Origin: Nodularia sp034931045
GTDB lineage: Bacteria; Cyanobacteriota; Cyanobacteriia; Cyanobacteriales; Nostocaceae
Length of the DNA stretch: 64,000 nt
Reading direction: 5' to 3'
Assembly: GCF_034931045.1 (NCBI RefSeq)
Contig: NZ_JAYGHH010000025.1
Span: 6,971 to 70,970 of the forward strand
Part shown: positions 34,513 to 43,454 of the stretch, in pieces
Numbering within the stretch: position 1 is the stretch's first letter
Layout: every line of letters begins with the position of its first letter
Notes under the pieces: model-generated
What the model saw: only the letters and a program-made list of their open reading frames with translations
The model's database searches: none
What the model was told of the DNA's origin: nothing
Program-made: the position numbers and the translations under genes

Positions 34513-36224
34513 GCTAATTGCCTATCTAAAGCTTGGGGATTTAGTTGCACCAACCTGCCATGAATAAAAAGGTAAGTACTAAAGTCCACATGAAGCGGAT
34601 AGTCATTATTTGAATTAGCACCTGAACCTCCCATGACGGCAATTTGATCACCTTGTTTGACAACTTGCCCAACACGAACCAAAATTTCTTGTAAGTGTGC
34701 GAATGCTTGATAAACTTGATATTTTTTGCCACCAAACTCATAACTAACATCTAGTTGAATGTGAACCCGCCTTCCATAACCACCTTCTCTACCTTGTTTT
34801 GTGACAGTTCCCCCATACCAAGCCTTCACTTTTCGGTCAGCCACAACATAATCAATCCCAATATTACGATTGGATGGGGGAAGGACTTTTAATTTATGAT
34901 CTAAGAAAACAGCTTTTAGTTCTCCTTTGAGAGCATGACCTTTAGGTTCCATATAACCGCCCGTAATCGTGATGTTACCCAAAAGCGGGTGAGAGAAAAC
35001 TTGATAATTACTGGGATTAAGTTGATACTCGGCAATAGTAATAGGAAGATTTAACGCCGGACTAGTGGGATTAAGTAAACCAGCATCTCCATTCACCCAG
35101 GTAAGAATAATTCTTTGCCCAGGGGAAATAAAATTAGGATTTTGAATGTTACGGTTAAGCTTTAGTAGCTGATCTAAAGATATATCATGGCGAGTAGCTA
35201 TAGCTGAAAGAGTATCGCCAGGTTGCACAATATAAATTTCCGGTTCACTATGACTTAATGGTACTGAGTCCGGTATGACATCAATTGAAAAGTTTTTGGC
35301 AACCCATGCTTTAAATTTCGGTAAATTGCCATCGTTACTATCATCACCAAAAATATTGCCTGGACAAGAAGTTGCAAGAATTTCTTTATGCGCTTTAATA
35401 TTTTCCTTGGGAATTTTATATTCCGTCATCAACCACTGAATGAGATTAATTGATGATTTTTCTTGTTCTGCTGTTAATTGCTCTCCTATTTTAGCAACGT
35501 GTTCAATCCCAATACTGCTACCATTGGCATGGACAGCGTGCCAAGCTTTATCTGCATCTTTGACCATTTGATAAATGTCGCCATTTTTATCAATGAGGTA
35601 GTGGGCAGAGACTCTTGATGTAGAATCTGTAAAATGATTGATAGTGCTTTGTGAAGTTCCTGCGGTGGTGTAGTGAAGGATAATTGTATCAATTTTGTCA
35701 CCATTGCGACTGCTATAATTAGGGCTTTGGATAAAGGCTTTTATTGCTGGTTTACTAACAGGTTCTGCGGTTCCTGGATGGTGATGATTTATATGTCCAG
35801 CAGCTGCTAAAAGTTGTTTTCCTTCAGTCAGTAAATTCAATATTTTGGAAATATAATTACTGTCATTTGCATAAATTGGAGCAATAAAGCCAATAAATTT
35901 TTCAGCCGAATCTACATGGTCACGCCATCCTTTATAGGGTGGACGATCTAAAAAATGCCAGTAACCTTGAATAAATTTATCTAAACTTTCAAATTTACAA
36001 TACTTCTCTATACCATCATGGGCTTTATACTCTACTGGTGTGGCAAATAATTTCATTTCCTCTCGCCATTTCAAACCGCCAAAATTCAGATGCTCGACAG
36101 CCAGAATACTTGTTCCTCTAGCAGATTCTAGAAGCCATTGAGTAAGAGTGATTTCTTTAAGTTGAGGAAATTCAACAGTTTGTTCTGCATAGACTCTTAC
36201 TAGTTGATTAAAGAGTTCGCTCAT
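34509..36224 (-). CDS. Three-domain peptidoglycan hydrolase: GH73, amidase_2, LysM, degenerate M23
   Basis: 571 residues from the ATG at 36224. Order: a FlgJ-like glucosaminidase (about 1-140, W-L-L-E-S-A-R-G-T-S holds the catalytic Glu), an amidase_2/PGRP domain (about 160-320, with zinc ligands H in I-I-L-H-Y-T-T and H-K-E-I-L-A-T-S-C-P-G), one LysM (about 335-385), and an M23-type barrel (about 420-571). In M23 the first zinc His is Asn (N-I-G-I-D) and the H-x-H pair reads H-V-D, so it looks inactive. No signal peptide is seen, unusual for a wall hydrolase. Its product could be a lysin-like effector or be exported by a non-Sec route. Confidence 0.85.
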   Translation of the reverse strand: MSELFNQLVRVYAEQTVEFPQLKEITLTQWLLESARGTSILAVEHLNFGGLKWREEMKLFATPVEYKAHDGIEKYCKFESLDKFIQGYWHFLDRPPYKGWRDHVDSAEKFIGFIAPIYANDSNYISKILNLLTEGKQLLAAAGHINHHHPGTAEPVSKPAIKAFIQSPNYSSRNGDKIDTIILHYTTAGTSQSTINHFTDSTSRVSAHYLIDKNGDIYQMVKDADKAWHAVHANGSSIGIEHVAKIGEQLTAEQEKSSINLIQWLMTEYKIPKENIKAHKEILATSCPGNIFGDDSNDGNLPKFKAWVAKNFSIDVIPDSVPLSHSEPEIYIVQPGDTLSAIATRHDISLDQLLKLNRNIQNPNFISPGQRIILTWVNGDAGLLNPTSPALNLPITIAEYQLNPSNYQVFSHPLLGNITITGGYMEPKGHALKGELKAVFLDHKLKVLPPSNRNIGIDYVVADRKVKAWYGGTVTKQGREGGYGRRVHIQLDVSYEFGGKKYQVYQAFAHLQEILVRVGQVVKQGDQIAVMGGSGANSNNDYPLHVDFSTYLFIHGRLVQLNPQALDRQLA

Positions 36225-36861
36225 TTTTAGTTCTCGTAAAATGTTTAATTTAAGATTAGAATATTTAAATATATACAACTATTAAATTATTATTTAAATT
36301 CAGTGAAATATGCTAATATAATTAGCTAACAAAAATAATGATTTTTGATGATATGAATGGCTGATCTGTTGAAAAAAAGGTGTTAAATATAATTATTTAT
36401 GAGCTAGTTTTATTTTTAGTTTTGGGGAATCAATTGTCAAATTAATCATATTATTTATTTAGGACTGTAAACAATCCTATTTATTTACCTTTGCACCCAT
36501 GAGGATTGGTATTTTTATGGAGTTTGGGTGTTAGCGATCGCCCTGGCTTTGGGCAAATCATAGCTTTGTATATTAGGAGACACAAATCAGAAAGCCAAAA
36601 AATGCACCACCTTTAATTTTCATTCTTGGTAACAATGTCTAATTTACAAGACTTTCAGCCTGAACTGAATCCTATTGAGTTCTGGCATTAGCTGCTGTCT
36701 AAATTGACACTTCCTCAGTAGTATGGAAAACACCACTGTTTATTTCTCATTAAATATCTGGCGAACGATTTTGTATAAGAATATGGTAATTATGCATTAA
36801 TCTTTAGAATTAAAATGTTTTGGGATTGTTGTTGTAGAAACGGAGGGAGGAAACCTAACCA
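36225..36861. other. Divergent spacer, amidase and ExbB
   Basis: AT-rich, 637 bases, no gene. It contains a HIP1 octamer near 36535 and the GGAGGGAGG ribosome-binding site of exbB around 36843-36851. Divergent promoters are expected but not clear. Confidence 0.5.
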
Positions 36862-37629
36862 GTGGATATTTTAGATTTGTTTGAAAAAGGCGGCCCTGCA
36901 ATGTGGCCCCTGCTTGTTTTGTCAGTTCTGTCTATAAGTGTGATTTTCGAGCGTCTGTGGTTCTGGTTGCGAATCATGACTCAAGAAAAGGAAATAGTAG
37001 ATCGTGTCCTCAAAGCTGCCCAGGAGAGTTGGGAAGTAGCTGCGGATATTGCCAGAAGTGCCAGCCATCAACCTGTGGGGCGGTTTCTTTATGCACCCTT
37101 AAGCTACCCGAAACGTGATCCGGAAACCTTTCGACTAGCATTGGAATCCACCGCCGAAGATGAATTAGCGGGAATGCGCCGGGGTGAGAAGCTTTTAGAA
37201 GCCATCATTGCCCTCTCACCTCTGTTGGGATTGCTGGGTACGGTTCTGGGTTTAATCCAGTCCTTGCGTTCAATTCGGATTGGCGATTTGGGAACTGAGT
37301 CTACAGCCGGTGTCACGACAGGTATTGGTGAATCTTTAATCAGTACCGCTACTGGATTGATAGTTGCAATTATCAGTTTAGTATTCTATCGCTTATTTCA
37401 AAGTTTTGTAGTTGACCAAGTTAAAATTTTTCGCAAGGCGGGCAACGAAATGGAATTGTTATATCGTCAGTCTCCACCTGACTATGACAAAATTGCCGCA
37501 GTCATCGTGGGGGAAGCTTCACGAGAAAGTACTGATCCTCCCCGCAAGCGAGAGAAAAAACTGTTTCCTAAACCTCCTGAACCAATGAATACACCTGATT
37601 CCTTAGATCCTGTAGATCCTGAGAAATAG
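36862..37629 (+). CDS. exbB: MotA/TolQ/ExbB proton channel protein
   Basis: 255 residues from a GTG. Three membrane segments (about 15-36, 115-140 and 160-188) match ExbB/TolQ; the second contains L-S-P-L-L-G-L-L-G-T-V-L-G-L and the third follows G-I-G-E-S-L-I-S-T-A-T-G. These form a proton channel with the ExbD encoded next (37669) to energise outer-membrane transport or cell envelope function via TonB or TolA. A charged C-terminal tail of about 45 residues. Partner of exbD, 39 bases downstream. Confidence 0.92.
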   Translation: MDILDLFEKGGPAMWPLLVLSVLSISVIFERLWFWLRIMTQEKEIVDRVLKAAQESWEVAADIARSASHQPVGRFLYAPLSYPKRDPETFRLALESTAEDELAGMRRGEKLLEAIIALSPLLGLLGTVLGLIQSLRSIRIGDLGTESTAGVTTGIGESLISTATGLIVAIISLVFYRLFQSFVVDQVKIFRKAGNEMELLYRQSPPDYDKIAAVIVGEASRESTDPPRKREKKLFPKPPEPMNTPDSLDPVDPEK

Positions 37630-37668
37630 TTAAGAATTCCATACTTGAACCAGGCGTAATGTGAAACA

Positions 37669-38253
37669 ATGAAAGTTAATCTGCAAACTCCCGTTGAAGA
37701 AACACAAATTCAAATCCTCCCCTTAATTGATGTCGTTTTTTGTATTCTGACGTTTTTTTTGTTAGCAGCTTTGCAATTTACTCGACAACAGGCAATTAAT
37801 ATTGATTTGCCCAAAGCTAGTACCAGTACAGTTTCTGGTATCATGTCACAAAGTGCTATTCAAATTGTCACTATTGATGATGTAGGTGATCTTTATGTAG
37901 AGAAACAGCCTGTACAACGAGATCAATTAGCACAAAGCTTACGTCAATATCTTCAAACCAACCCCGGTGGAACTCTGGTGCTAAACGCATCACGAACAGC
38001 AACCTACAACGATGTGATTGAAATATTAGACTTGATGCGGCAAGTAGGTGGCGATCGCGTATCTTTAGGAATTATACCAGGCCCATCTCAACTACCCAAC
38101 GACTCATTTAATCCACCTAATTTTCCCATGAGTCCAGGAGGATTACCTACATCAGTTCCTGGGGTGAATCCTGATTTCATGTCTCCACCAGCGTTACCCA
38201 ACGAACTAGCACCTCAAGTGCCTGTAACACCTGAAACAACTCCTGCGCCTTAA
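37669..38253 (+). CDS. exbD: ExbD/TolR-type biopolymer transport protein
   Basis: 194 residues. One N-terminal membrane segment (about 18-38) contains the proton-binding Asp in P-L-I-D-V-V-F-C-I-L-T-F-F. The periplasmic domain ends in a proline-rich tail of about 55 residues not typical of E. coli ExbD. Operon with exbB; no tonB gene is seen in the window. Confidence 0.93.
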   Translation: MKVNLQTPVEETQIQILPLIDVVFCILTFFLLAALQFTRQQAINIDLPKASTSTVSGIMSQSAIQIVTIDDVGDLYVEKQPVQRDQLAQSLRQYLQTNPGGTLVLNASRTATYNDVIEILDLMRQVGGDRVSLGIIPGPSQLPNDSFNPPNFPMSPGGLPTSVPGVNPDFMSPPALPNELAPQVPVTPETTPAP

Positions 38254-38594
38254 CGTTGAGGATAGATGAGCAAGGGGAATTTTTATCTTCCCTTGTTTCA
38301 TCTTCTACTGACAACTGACAACTGATAACTGATATAGCACTACGCATATAAGTTAGGACATTGTTGATTGCTAAAAGCCTTGAGCTAACTTGGTTTCTAC
38401 TCAGAACTCAGCACTCAGCACTCAGCACTTTGCTATAACTGATTTAAGCTAAAGCTAAAGATATCCCGAATAAATTCTGTTTAGATAAAAATATCTGTTA
38501 ATTTTATAAATAATTGGTTAAGCTTCAAAAATTTCTTGATAGCCGGACTTAGTAATTTAGCGCCAATCACCGTTCGCGTTTCAAGGTTTGTGGC
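38254..38594. other. Repeat-rich spacer after exbD
   Basis: Short repeats (CTGACAACTGACAACTGATAACTG) and a longer repeat at 38356-38431 are present. No coding frame is credible. Confidence 0.6.
38356..38431. repeat. Dispersed repeat with CTAAAAGCCTTGA and heptamer tail, copy 1
   Basis: AGGACATTGTTGATTGCTAA, then AAGCCTTGAGCTAACTTGG, then TTTCTACTCAGAACTCAGCA matches 60572-60635 (GGACAGTTTTGATAGTTAAA, AGCCTTGAATCAACTGGG, TTTATACTCA) and ends in CACTCAG heptamers. Confidence 0.7.
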
Positions 38595-38957
38595 ATGAAT
38601 ATTGTGACGCTTTTAATTGTTTGGGTAGTAACATCTATCAGCTTGTTAATTATTAGTAAGCTGCCCTTTGGAGTTGAAGTTGACTCTCCACAAAAAGCCT
38701 TTTTATCGGCGGCAGTTCTCGGTATTATCACAGCAATAGTGAGACCAGTTTTAAGCCTCATATTTACATTACCAAACTTGCTGACCTTTGATTTGCTATC
38801 CAGCATTTTCACATTTATGATTGCTGTTGTGTGTTTTAGTCTTGCAGCTTGGTTAGTGGAGGGGTTCCGCCTACGTTTTGGGATCTGGAGTGCTGTACTA
38901 GGAGCTTTTGCCCTAACTATTATCAACAGCCTGATTTACAAATTACTAGGTGTGTAA
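38595..38957 (+). CDS. Phage holin family 4-like small membrane protein
   Basis: 120 residues with about four hydrophobic segments (about 5-22, 35-60, 65-85 and 95-115). Sequence such as L-P-F-G-V-E-V-D-S, F-L-S-A-A-V-L-G and F-R-L-R-F-G-I-W-S-A resembles the phage_holin_4_2 family, conserved in cyanobacterial chromosomes without any phage context. Function is unknown. A short IR of CGTAATTCGTAATT/AATTACGAATTACG follows (38961-39084). Confidence 0.7.
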   Translation: MNIVTLLIVWVVTSISLLIISKLPFGVEVDSPQKAFLSAAVLGIITAIVRPVLSLIFTLPNLLTFDLLSSIFTFMIAVVCFSLAAWLVEGFRLRFGIWSAVLGAFALTIINSLIYKLLGV

Positions 38958-38960
38958 ATA

Positions 38961-39082
38961 ATTGCTAATTCGTAGTTCGTAATTCGTAATTAATTCAGGT
39001 GACAACTCCTCAATCTATTTATGGAAAAAATTAAATTTCTTCCGTCGATAACAATTACGAATTACGAGTTATCAATTACGCA
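38961..39082. repeat. Inverted CGTAATT/AATTACG repeat between convergent genes
   Basis: TTCGTAATTCGTAATTA (from about 38974) is complementary to TAATTACGAATTACGA-type sequence around 39053-39070. The long hairpin lies between the convergent holin-like gene and psb29 and may terminate both. Confidence 0.5.
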
Positions 39083-39784
39083 TTATTCAGTTGGGGGAGC
39101 AACTGTATTACTTGTTTGTTGTTGACGCTGTTCACGTTTTTTGCGGTCAGCCGAGAGCATATCTGCCATAACTATGAGCGCTTGAGCCATCTTTTCTAGG
39201 TTAGAACTGTATAGTTCTAAATCCTTGCTGAGTTTTTCGTCAGATAGATGTAAGCCAGTCGCAATAGCTTTGAATGCCTCAGTCCGTCGCTTGTCATCCT
39301 TGACTAATTCTGGATCAGACTGTTCTAACAACGTGAATAAACCAACAGCAAATAAGCGGCTGTATTTAAACTCAGGATTGTTAGCGATCGCTTGCAATTG
39401 TACCTGCAAATCAGGATCGCGATCTAAATGAGTGGTTTGGCTTAACCAGTCAATTAAATCACTTACTGGTAGGTGTTGAGCCAAAGTTTGTAGCCGTTCA
39501 GCATCCTGGCGGTAGCGTTGCGGATCTTGCTCTAAAGCCTGACATAAGGACTGGAAAATTGATTCCTGATCCTGTTCTGGCAGGTAGCCTTCCATAAAGC
39601 GGTCAAAACTTGTGACGACACCCAAGGCATAAATTGGATTGTAGGTAAAACCGCTATTGACTGATAGTAGATGCATTTCTACCATCAACTCTTCTACTAC
39701 CCGACGATAAATTGTGTTAATTGGCCGGGTGTGCAGGGAGTAAAAAGCTCGTTTTGTATCTGAAACAGTACGGACGTTATTCAC
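39083..39784 (-). CDS. psb29: Photosystem II biogenesis protein Psb29/THF1
   Basis: 233 residues, helical. The start M-N-N-V-R-T-V-S-D-T-K-R-A-F-Y and the P-I-N-T-I-Y-R-R-V-V-E-E-L-M-V-E-M-H-L-L block mark the Psb29/THF1 family. It acts in photosystem II assembly and thylakoid formation, and interacts with FtsH proteases by family knowledge. Its start is divergent from the CpeT/CpcT-like lyase gene (39878), 93 bases apart. Confidence 0.95.
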   Translation of the reverse strand: MNNVRTVSDTKRAFYSLHTRPINTIYRRVVEELMVEMHLLSVNSGFTYNPIYALGVVTSFDRFMEGYLPEQDQESIFQSLCQALEQDPQRYRQDAERLQTLAQHLPVSDLIDWLSQTTHLDRDPDLQVQLQAIANNPEFKYSRLFAVGLFTLLEQSDPELVKDDKRRTEAFKAIATGLHLSDEKLSKDLELYSSNLEKMAQALIVMADMLSADRKKREQRQQQTSNTVAPPTE

Positions 39785-39877
39785 AAATAAAATGTTAAGA
39801 ATGTTAAGGGCGACGTTATTATATTTTGTCGCTTAAAGGCTAGTTTGCCAAGTTCAGGTTTCCGATCAGTGTCATCT

Positions 39878-40474
39878 ATGAGTTTTGCGCCAAATTTAAT
39901 TACTCTGGGTAAGTATTTAGCCGGTAAGTTTGATAATCGAGAACAAGCTTTGGCAGATTCCGTTTGGTTTGTCCATCTCCATCTTTGGCAAAGACCAGTA
40001 AATCTGTTTACAGAAGACAGTATCACCTTGTTTGCCGAGCAAGCTAATATTGTCAATTTAGACCATCCCTATCGCCAGCGAATTATGCGATTAATGCCAG
40101 GGAGCGGCTCTGATACACCCTTGCAGGTACAATATTATATGTTTAAAGATCCCAGTGCCTTCAGTGGTGCAGGAGACAATCCGGCTTTGCTTAAAACATT
40201 GACCGCAGATCAATTAGATTTACTACCAGGCTGCATTCTCACAGTTAGCCAACAAACACTAGCTGCAAACAAATATAAGTTTACTGCTACTCAACCACCA
40301 AATAGTCGTTGCTGCTTTACTTATCTCAACAAAATTGTCCAAGTTTCCTTGGGATTTGAAGCCACAGACGCAGAATTTAACAGCTACGACCAAGGAATTG
40401 ACTCGGATACTGGGAAAGCAACCTGGGGAGCAATTTTAGGGCCTTATCGCTACACCAGGCGAGAACAATATTGA
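39878..40474 (+). CDS. CpeT/CpcT-family bilin lyase
   Basis: 198 residues from the ATG at 39878; the in-frame start at 39845 would add unlikely residues. Family features: L-G-K-Y-L-A-G-K-F-D-N-R-E-Q-A near the start and V-W-F-V-H-L-H-L-W-Q-R-P-V. CpcT/CpeT lyases attach phycocyanobilin to the beta-subunit Cys of phycocyanin or phycoerythrocyanin. Which subunit is not decided; the start differs from the Cys-153 lyase I remember. Shares a divergent promoter with psb29. Confidence 0.88.
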   Translation: MSFAPNLITLGKYLAGKFDNREQALADSVWFVHLHLWQRPVNLFTEDSITLFAEQANIVNLDHPYRQRIMRLMPGSGSDTPLQVQYYMFKDPSAFSGAGDNPALLKTLTADQLDLLPGCILTVSQQTLAANKYKFTATQPPNSRCCFTYLNKIVQVSLGFEATDAEFNSYDQGIDSDTGKATWGAILGPYRYTRREQY

Positions 40475-40713
40475 AGTCCACTGAAGAGGCAGAAGAGAAG
40501 GGGGCAGGGAGCGGGGAGAGCGAAGATGCTGACACCCACATCCCACAGGTGGATAACTTTACGTATATGCCTGTATGGCCGATCTTTTAACGCCATGGTA
40601 GTCGGACGAATCATTAAAACTCAAAACTCAGCACTCGGTGTCCGGGCGGGTTTACTAAAGATTTCGACAAACCACAGATTCACTGCTTCAACCCGCCCTT
40701 ACCCATTCAGCAC

Positions 40714-41082
40714 TCAGCTGGCTATACTACGGGGTACACCTTCTAAAGCTTCCTCTTGGGTTTCAAAGATTTCAAAGACTGTATCCATCATTGTCACCTC
40801 AAATACAAGTTTTGCTTCTGGATGTACATTGCAAATGCGGAAACTGCCCTTAACTTTATCAGCATCACGCATCCCCGCCACCAAAGACGTAAGACCGGAA
40901 CTATCAATAAAATTTACCTGACCGAGATTCACAACAACATGGCGACTGAGTTTGGAAATACATTCCTGTAACTTTAGACGAAATTGCCAAGCCGTGGTAA
41001 TGTCTAAGCGTCCTGATGGTGTTAAGACAATAACGGTATTGTCGTCTTGGGTTGTATAGGTGGTTTGTTCTATTTGAATCAC
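40714..41082 (-). CDS. STAS-domain anti-sigma-factor antagonist
   Basis: 122 residues from the GTG at 41082, which is four bases after a strong GGGGAGG (41087-41093); the in-frame GTG at 41100 lies upstream of that site. The STAS core has V-N-F-I-D-S-S-G-L-T-S-L with the phosphorylatable serine. It is a SpoIIAA/anti-anti-sigma type switch protein. No anti-sigma kinase gene is adjacent; a kinase would have to be elsewhere. Confidence 0.85.
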   Translation of the reverse strand: MIQIEQTTYTTQDDNTVIVLTPSGRLDITTAWQFRLKLQECISKLSRHVVVNLGQVNFIDSSGLTSLVAGMRDADKVKGSFRICNVHPEAKLVFEVTMMDTVFEIFETQEEALEGVPRSIAS

Positions 41083-41086
41083 TAAG

Positions 41087-41093
41087 CCTCCCC
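41087..41093 (-). promoter_or_regulatory. Shine-Dalgarno that decides the STAS gene start
   Basis: GGGGAGG on the minus strand, four bases from a GTG start at 41082. Confidence 0.6.
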
Positions 41094-41304
41094 GTGGCAC
41101 TAATTTAAATGTATAGCCGTAGTCATATCGCTTAGGACAATGCTAATCGCTCAAAGGATTGAATTACTCAGAACTCCTGCGATTGCCTCTGGCGCGGCTT
41201 TGCCGATCACGGTGGATATTTTCTGAGTTTTGGCCTTAGGTCCCAGTGATGCCCCATCGGTGACATTTAGTAGTTTAACTTACCACAACACTGATGAGTA
41301 GCTT

Positions 41305-42348
41305 TTAAGCACTTGGTGTCCAATTTACCCAATCTTGAGGTTTGAGAAAGGTTTCATACAACTCGGCTTCTGGAGTGTTGGGTTCTGGCTGATAACCGTA
41401 CTCCCAACGCACTAAAGGCGGTAAAGACATCAAAATAGATTCTGTGCGTCCGTTGGTTTGGAGTCCAAAAATTGTGCCTCGGTCATAAACCAAATTAAAT
41501 TCTACATACCTACCGCGACGATACAGTTGGAAATTCCGTTCGCGATCGCCATATTCAGTTCCTCGTCGCCGTTCCACAATGGGCGTGTATGCAGGCAAAA
41601 ATGCTCTACCACAATCTTGCACCAAAGCAAATAAATCTTCCCAAGTGCGGGGTGCTGGTACGCCCACTTCGTGACTATAAATAGCTGCCTCTCCCTTGGA
41701 ATCAGAACCGCGATATAACTGACCCTGGCCATCTTGGTAATCCAAAAATAGACCACCAACACCCCGGTTTTCGTCCCGATGCTTCAAGTAAAAATATTCA
41801 TCACACCAGCGCTTAAACACTGGGTAATACTCTGGGTGATGTTGGTCGCAAGCCTGCTTAAGTGTGTTGTGAAAATGCTTGGCATCCTCAGCAAAGGGAT
41901 AATAAGGTGTCAAATCAGCACCACCACCAAACCACCAGACTGGCCCCGCTTCAAAATAGCGGTAATTCAGGTGAACTGTAGGGACATAAGGATTGCGTGG
42001 ATGTAGCACCAAAGAAGTACCCGTAGCATAAAACCCATGTCCTGCGGCTTCTGGACGTTGGGCTAAAATTGAGGGGGGTAACTGAGAACCCCAAACTTCA
42101 GAAAAATTTACACCAGCTTGTTCAAATACTGCCCCATCACGCAGCACACGCGATCGCCCGCCACCTCCTTCTGGACGTTCCCAACTATCTTCGTGAAACT
42201 TACCTACACCATCTAGTGCTGCCAATTTATCGGTAATTTCGTCTTGTAGCTGTTTCATAAACTGACTGACTCTGGGCTGAGAGTCAGTTCCAGGTAAAAA
42301 CTTGGATGGTGTTGTTTCTACAGTTGGCGTTTGCGAGTTGGTCAACAT
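41305..42348 (-). CDS. hemF: Oxygen-dependent coproporphyrinogen III oxidase
   Basis: 347 residues. HemF converts coproporphyrinogen III to protoporphyrinogen IX with O2 in heme and chlorophyll synthesis. Recognised by W-E-R-P-E-G-G-G-G-R-S-R-V, V-H-L-N-Y-R-Y-F-E, G-G-G-A-D-L-T-P-Y-Y, and E-F-N-L-V-Y-D-R-G-T-I-F-G-L. Cytosolic. The HemW-like protein at 21026 is separate. A single-gene transcript, with a spacer of 390 bases upstream. Confidence 0.97.
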   Translation of the reverse strand: MLTNSQTPTVETTPSKFLPGTDSQPRVSQFMKQLQDEITDKLAALDGVGKFHEDSWERPEGGGGRSRVLRDGAVFEQAGVNFSEVWGSQLPPSILAQRPEAAGHGFYATGTSLVLHPRNPYVPTVHLNYRYFEAGPVWWFGGGADLTPYYPFAEDAKHFHNTLKQACDQHHPEYYPVFKRWCDEYFYLKHRDENRGVGGLFLDYQDGQGQLYRGSDSKGEAAIYSHEVGVPAPRTWEDLFALVQDCGRAFLPAYTPIVERRRGTEYGDRERNFQLYRRGRYVEFNLVYDRGTIFGLQTNGRTESILMSLPPLVRWEYGYQPEPNTPEAELYETFLKPQDWVNWTPSA

Positions 42349-42737
42349 AGATTCCCGAACCTAAATTACAATTTTTCAAAAAGCCACAAATTAATTAATT
42401 TAAACATTTGTGGGTGATAAAAACGAATAATCAGGCTGAATTTGCCTAATTTACTTTTTTCTTAGTTGTGAGCATTTCCGTCATGAATGGGTATGACTAA
42501 AGTTATTTTCCCTCAAATGCGTATAGGCTTGTATATTGACTGAATTTTATTTGTACTTCTTGATGTAAACATTCTGGTATCAATACCAAACTCTGGCTAA
42601 TTAGTCTAGTTAGCAAGCTATCGTGTACACCGTAGAGTTAGCAAGTCTCTACTTTGAGACATTGATCAGGTATTGTAATCCAGGGTACTCACCATACCAG
42701 AGTTATCGGCAAGTGCATAGCGAGGAGGATTAGGCAG
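42349..42737. other. Spacer between hemF and SRPBCC gene
   Basis: AT-rich and without a gene. Divergent promoters of hemF (minus) and the SRPBCC gene (plus) are expected; a short GTCTC/GAGAC inverted repeat is near 42642-42658. No site for a known regulator is clear. Confidence 0.5.
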
Positions 42738-43244
42738 ATGCGAAGTTGGTTATCCAAATACATCCACCGCAAACATCGTCGGTTTTGCGCTTCTTTGGTC
42801 AATACCTATCGAGAAATTAGTTCGGCTTCAGTCGATGAAATGTGGCTAAAGGTAGTTGACTTAACAGACGTTTCCTGGCATCCACTGCTCAAAAGTACCA
42901 ATGTTCCCTATGGATTAGTACCCAAACCCGGATTGATTTACCAAGCGGTAACAAGGTTTTCACCCATTCCCATCAGAATTTTTGTAGAACGTGTGAAACC
43001 TAACGAAATGTTAAGTATTCGGGTCATGGCGATTCCTGGAATAGAAGAACGGGTGACTTACCGAGTCGAGTCCACAGTGTGTGGAACTTGTTTATCTTAT
43101 TCAGTCACCCTCCGGGGTTGGCTATCGCCCCTGATTTGGTCATTATCCCGCCCTTATGCAGACCGTGTGGCACGTTCTTTAGTAGAGTATGTAGAAAACA
43201 CCGCATTGCAAACAGTGCCAGGAAAGAAGAAAGCACTTTTTTAG
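42738..43244 (+). CDS. SRPBCC-fold protein
   Basis: 168 residues. It resembles the SRPBCC/START fold: I-S-S-A-S-V-D-E-M-W-L-K-V-V-D-L-T, then W-H-P-L-L-K-S-T, a strand series from about 75 to 135 and a C-terminal helix. Ligand is unknown. No signal peptide. Confidence 0.7.
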   Translation: MRSWLSKYIHRKHRRFCASLVNTYREISSASVDEMWLKVVDLTDVSWHPLLKSTNVPYGLVPKPGLIYQAVTRFSPIPIRIFVERVKPNEMLSIRVMAIPGIEERVTYRVESTVCGTCLSYSVTLRGWLSPLIWSLSRPYADRVARSLVEYVENTALQTVPGKKKALF

Positions 43245-43249
43245 GTAGT

Positions 43250-43370
43250 GGGGAGTGGGGGGAGAAGAGGCAGGGGGGCAGGGTGCAGGGTGCAGGGGGG
43301 AGAAGAGGCAGGGGGCAGGGTGCAGGGGGGAGAAGAGGCTAACTTCCCAATGACTAATGACCAATGACTA
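43250..43370. repeat. G-rich/AATGACC repeat, copy 2
   Basis: GGGAGAAGAGGCAGGG occurs three times in different lengths, ending in AACTTCCCAATGAC repeats. It matches 26371-26464. It separates the SRPBCC gene from mrp. Confidence 0.75.
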
Positions 43371-43454
43371 CTGAGTTCCAAAGAAAGTTAAGATCATGGT
43401 AGATGATAATAAAACTTTCTTAAATTTTGTTACGGCAGTAACAGTGAAAAAAGT

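Noticed and set aside
38595..38957. Holin-like gene as a sign of prophage
   Set aside because: The family is also chromosomal in cyanobacteria, and no phage structural or integrase gene is nearby.
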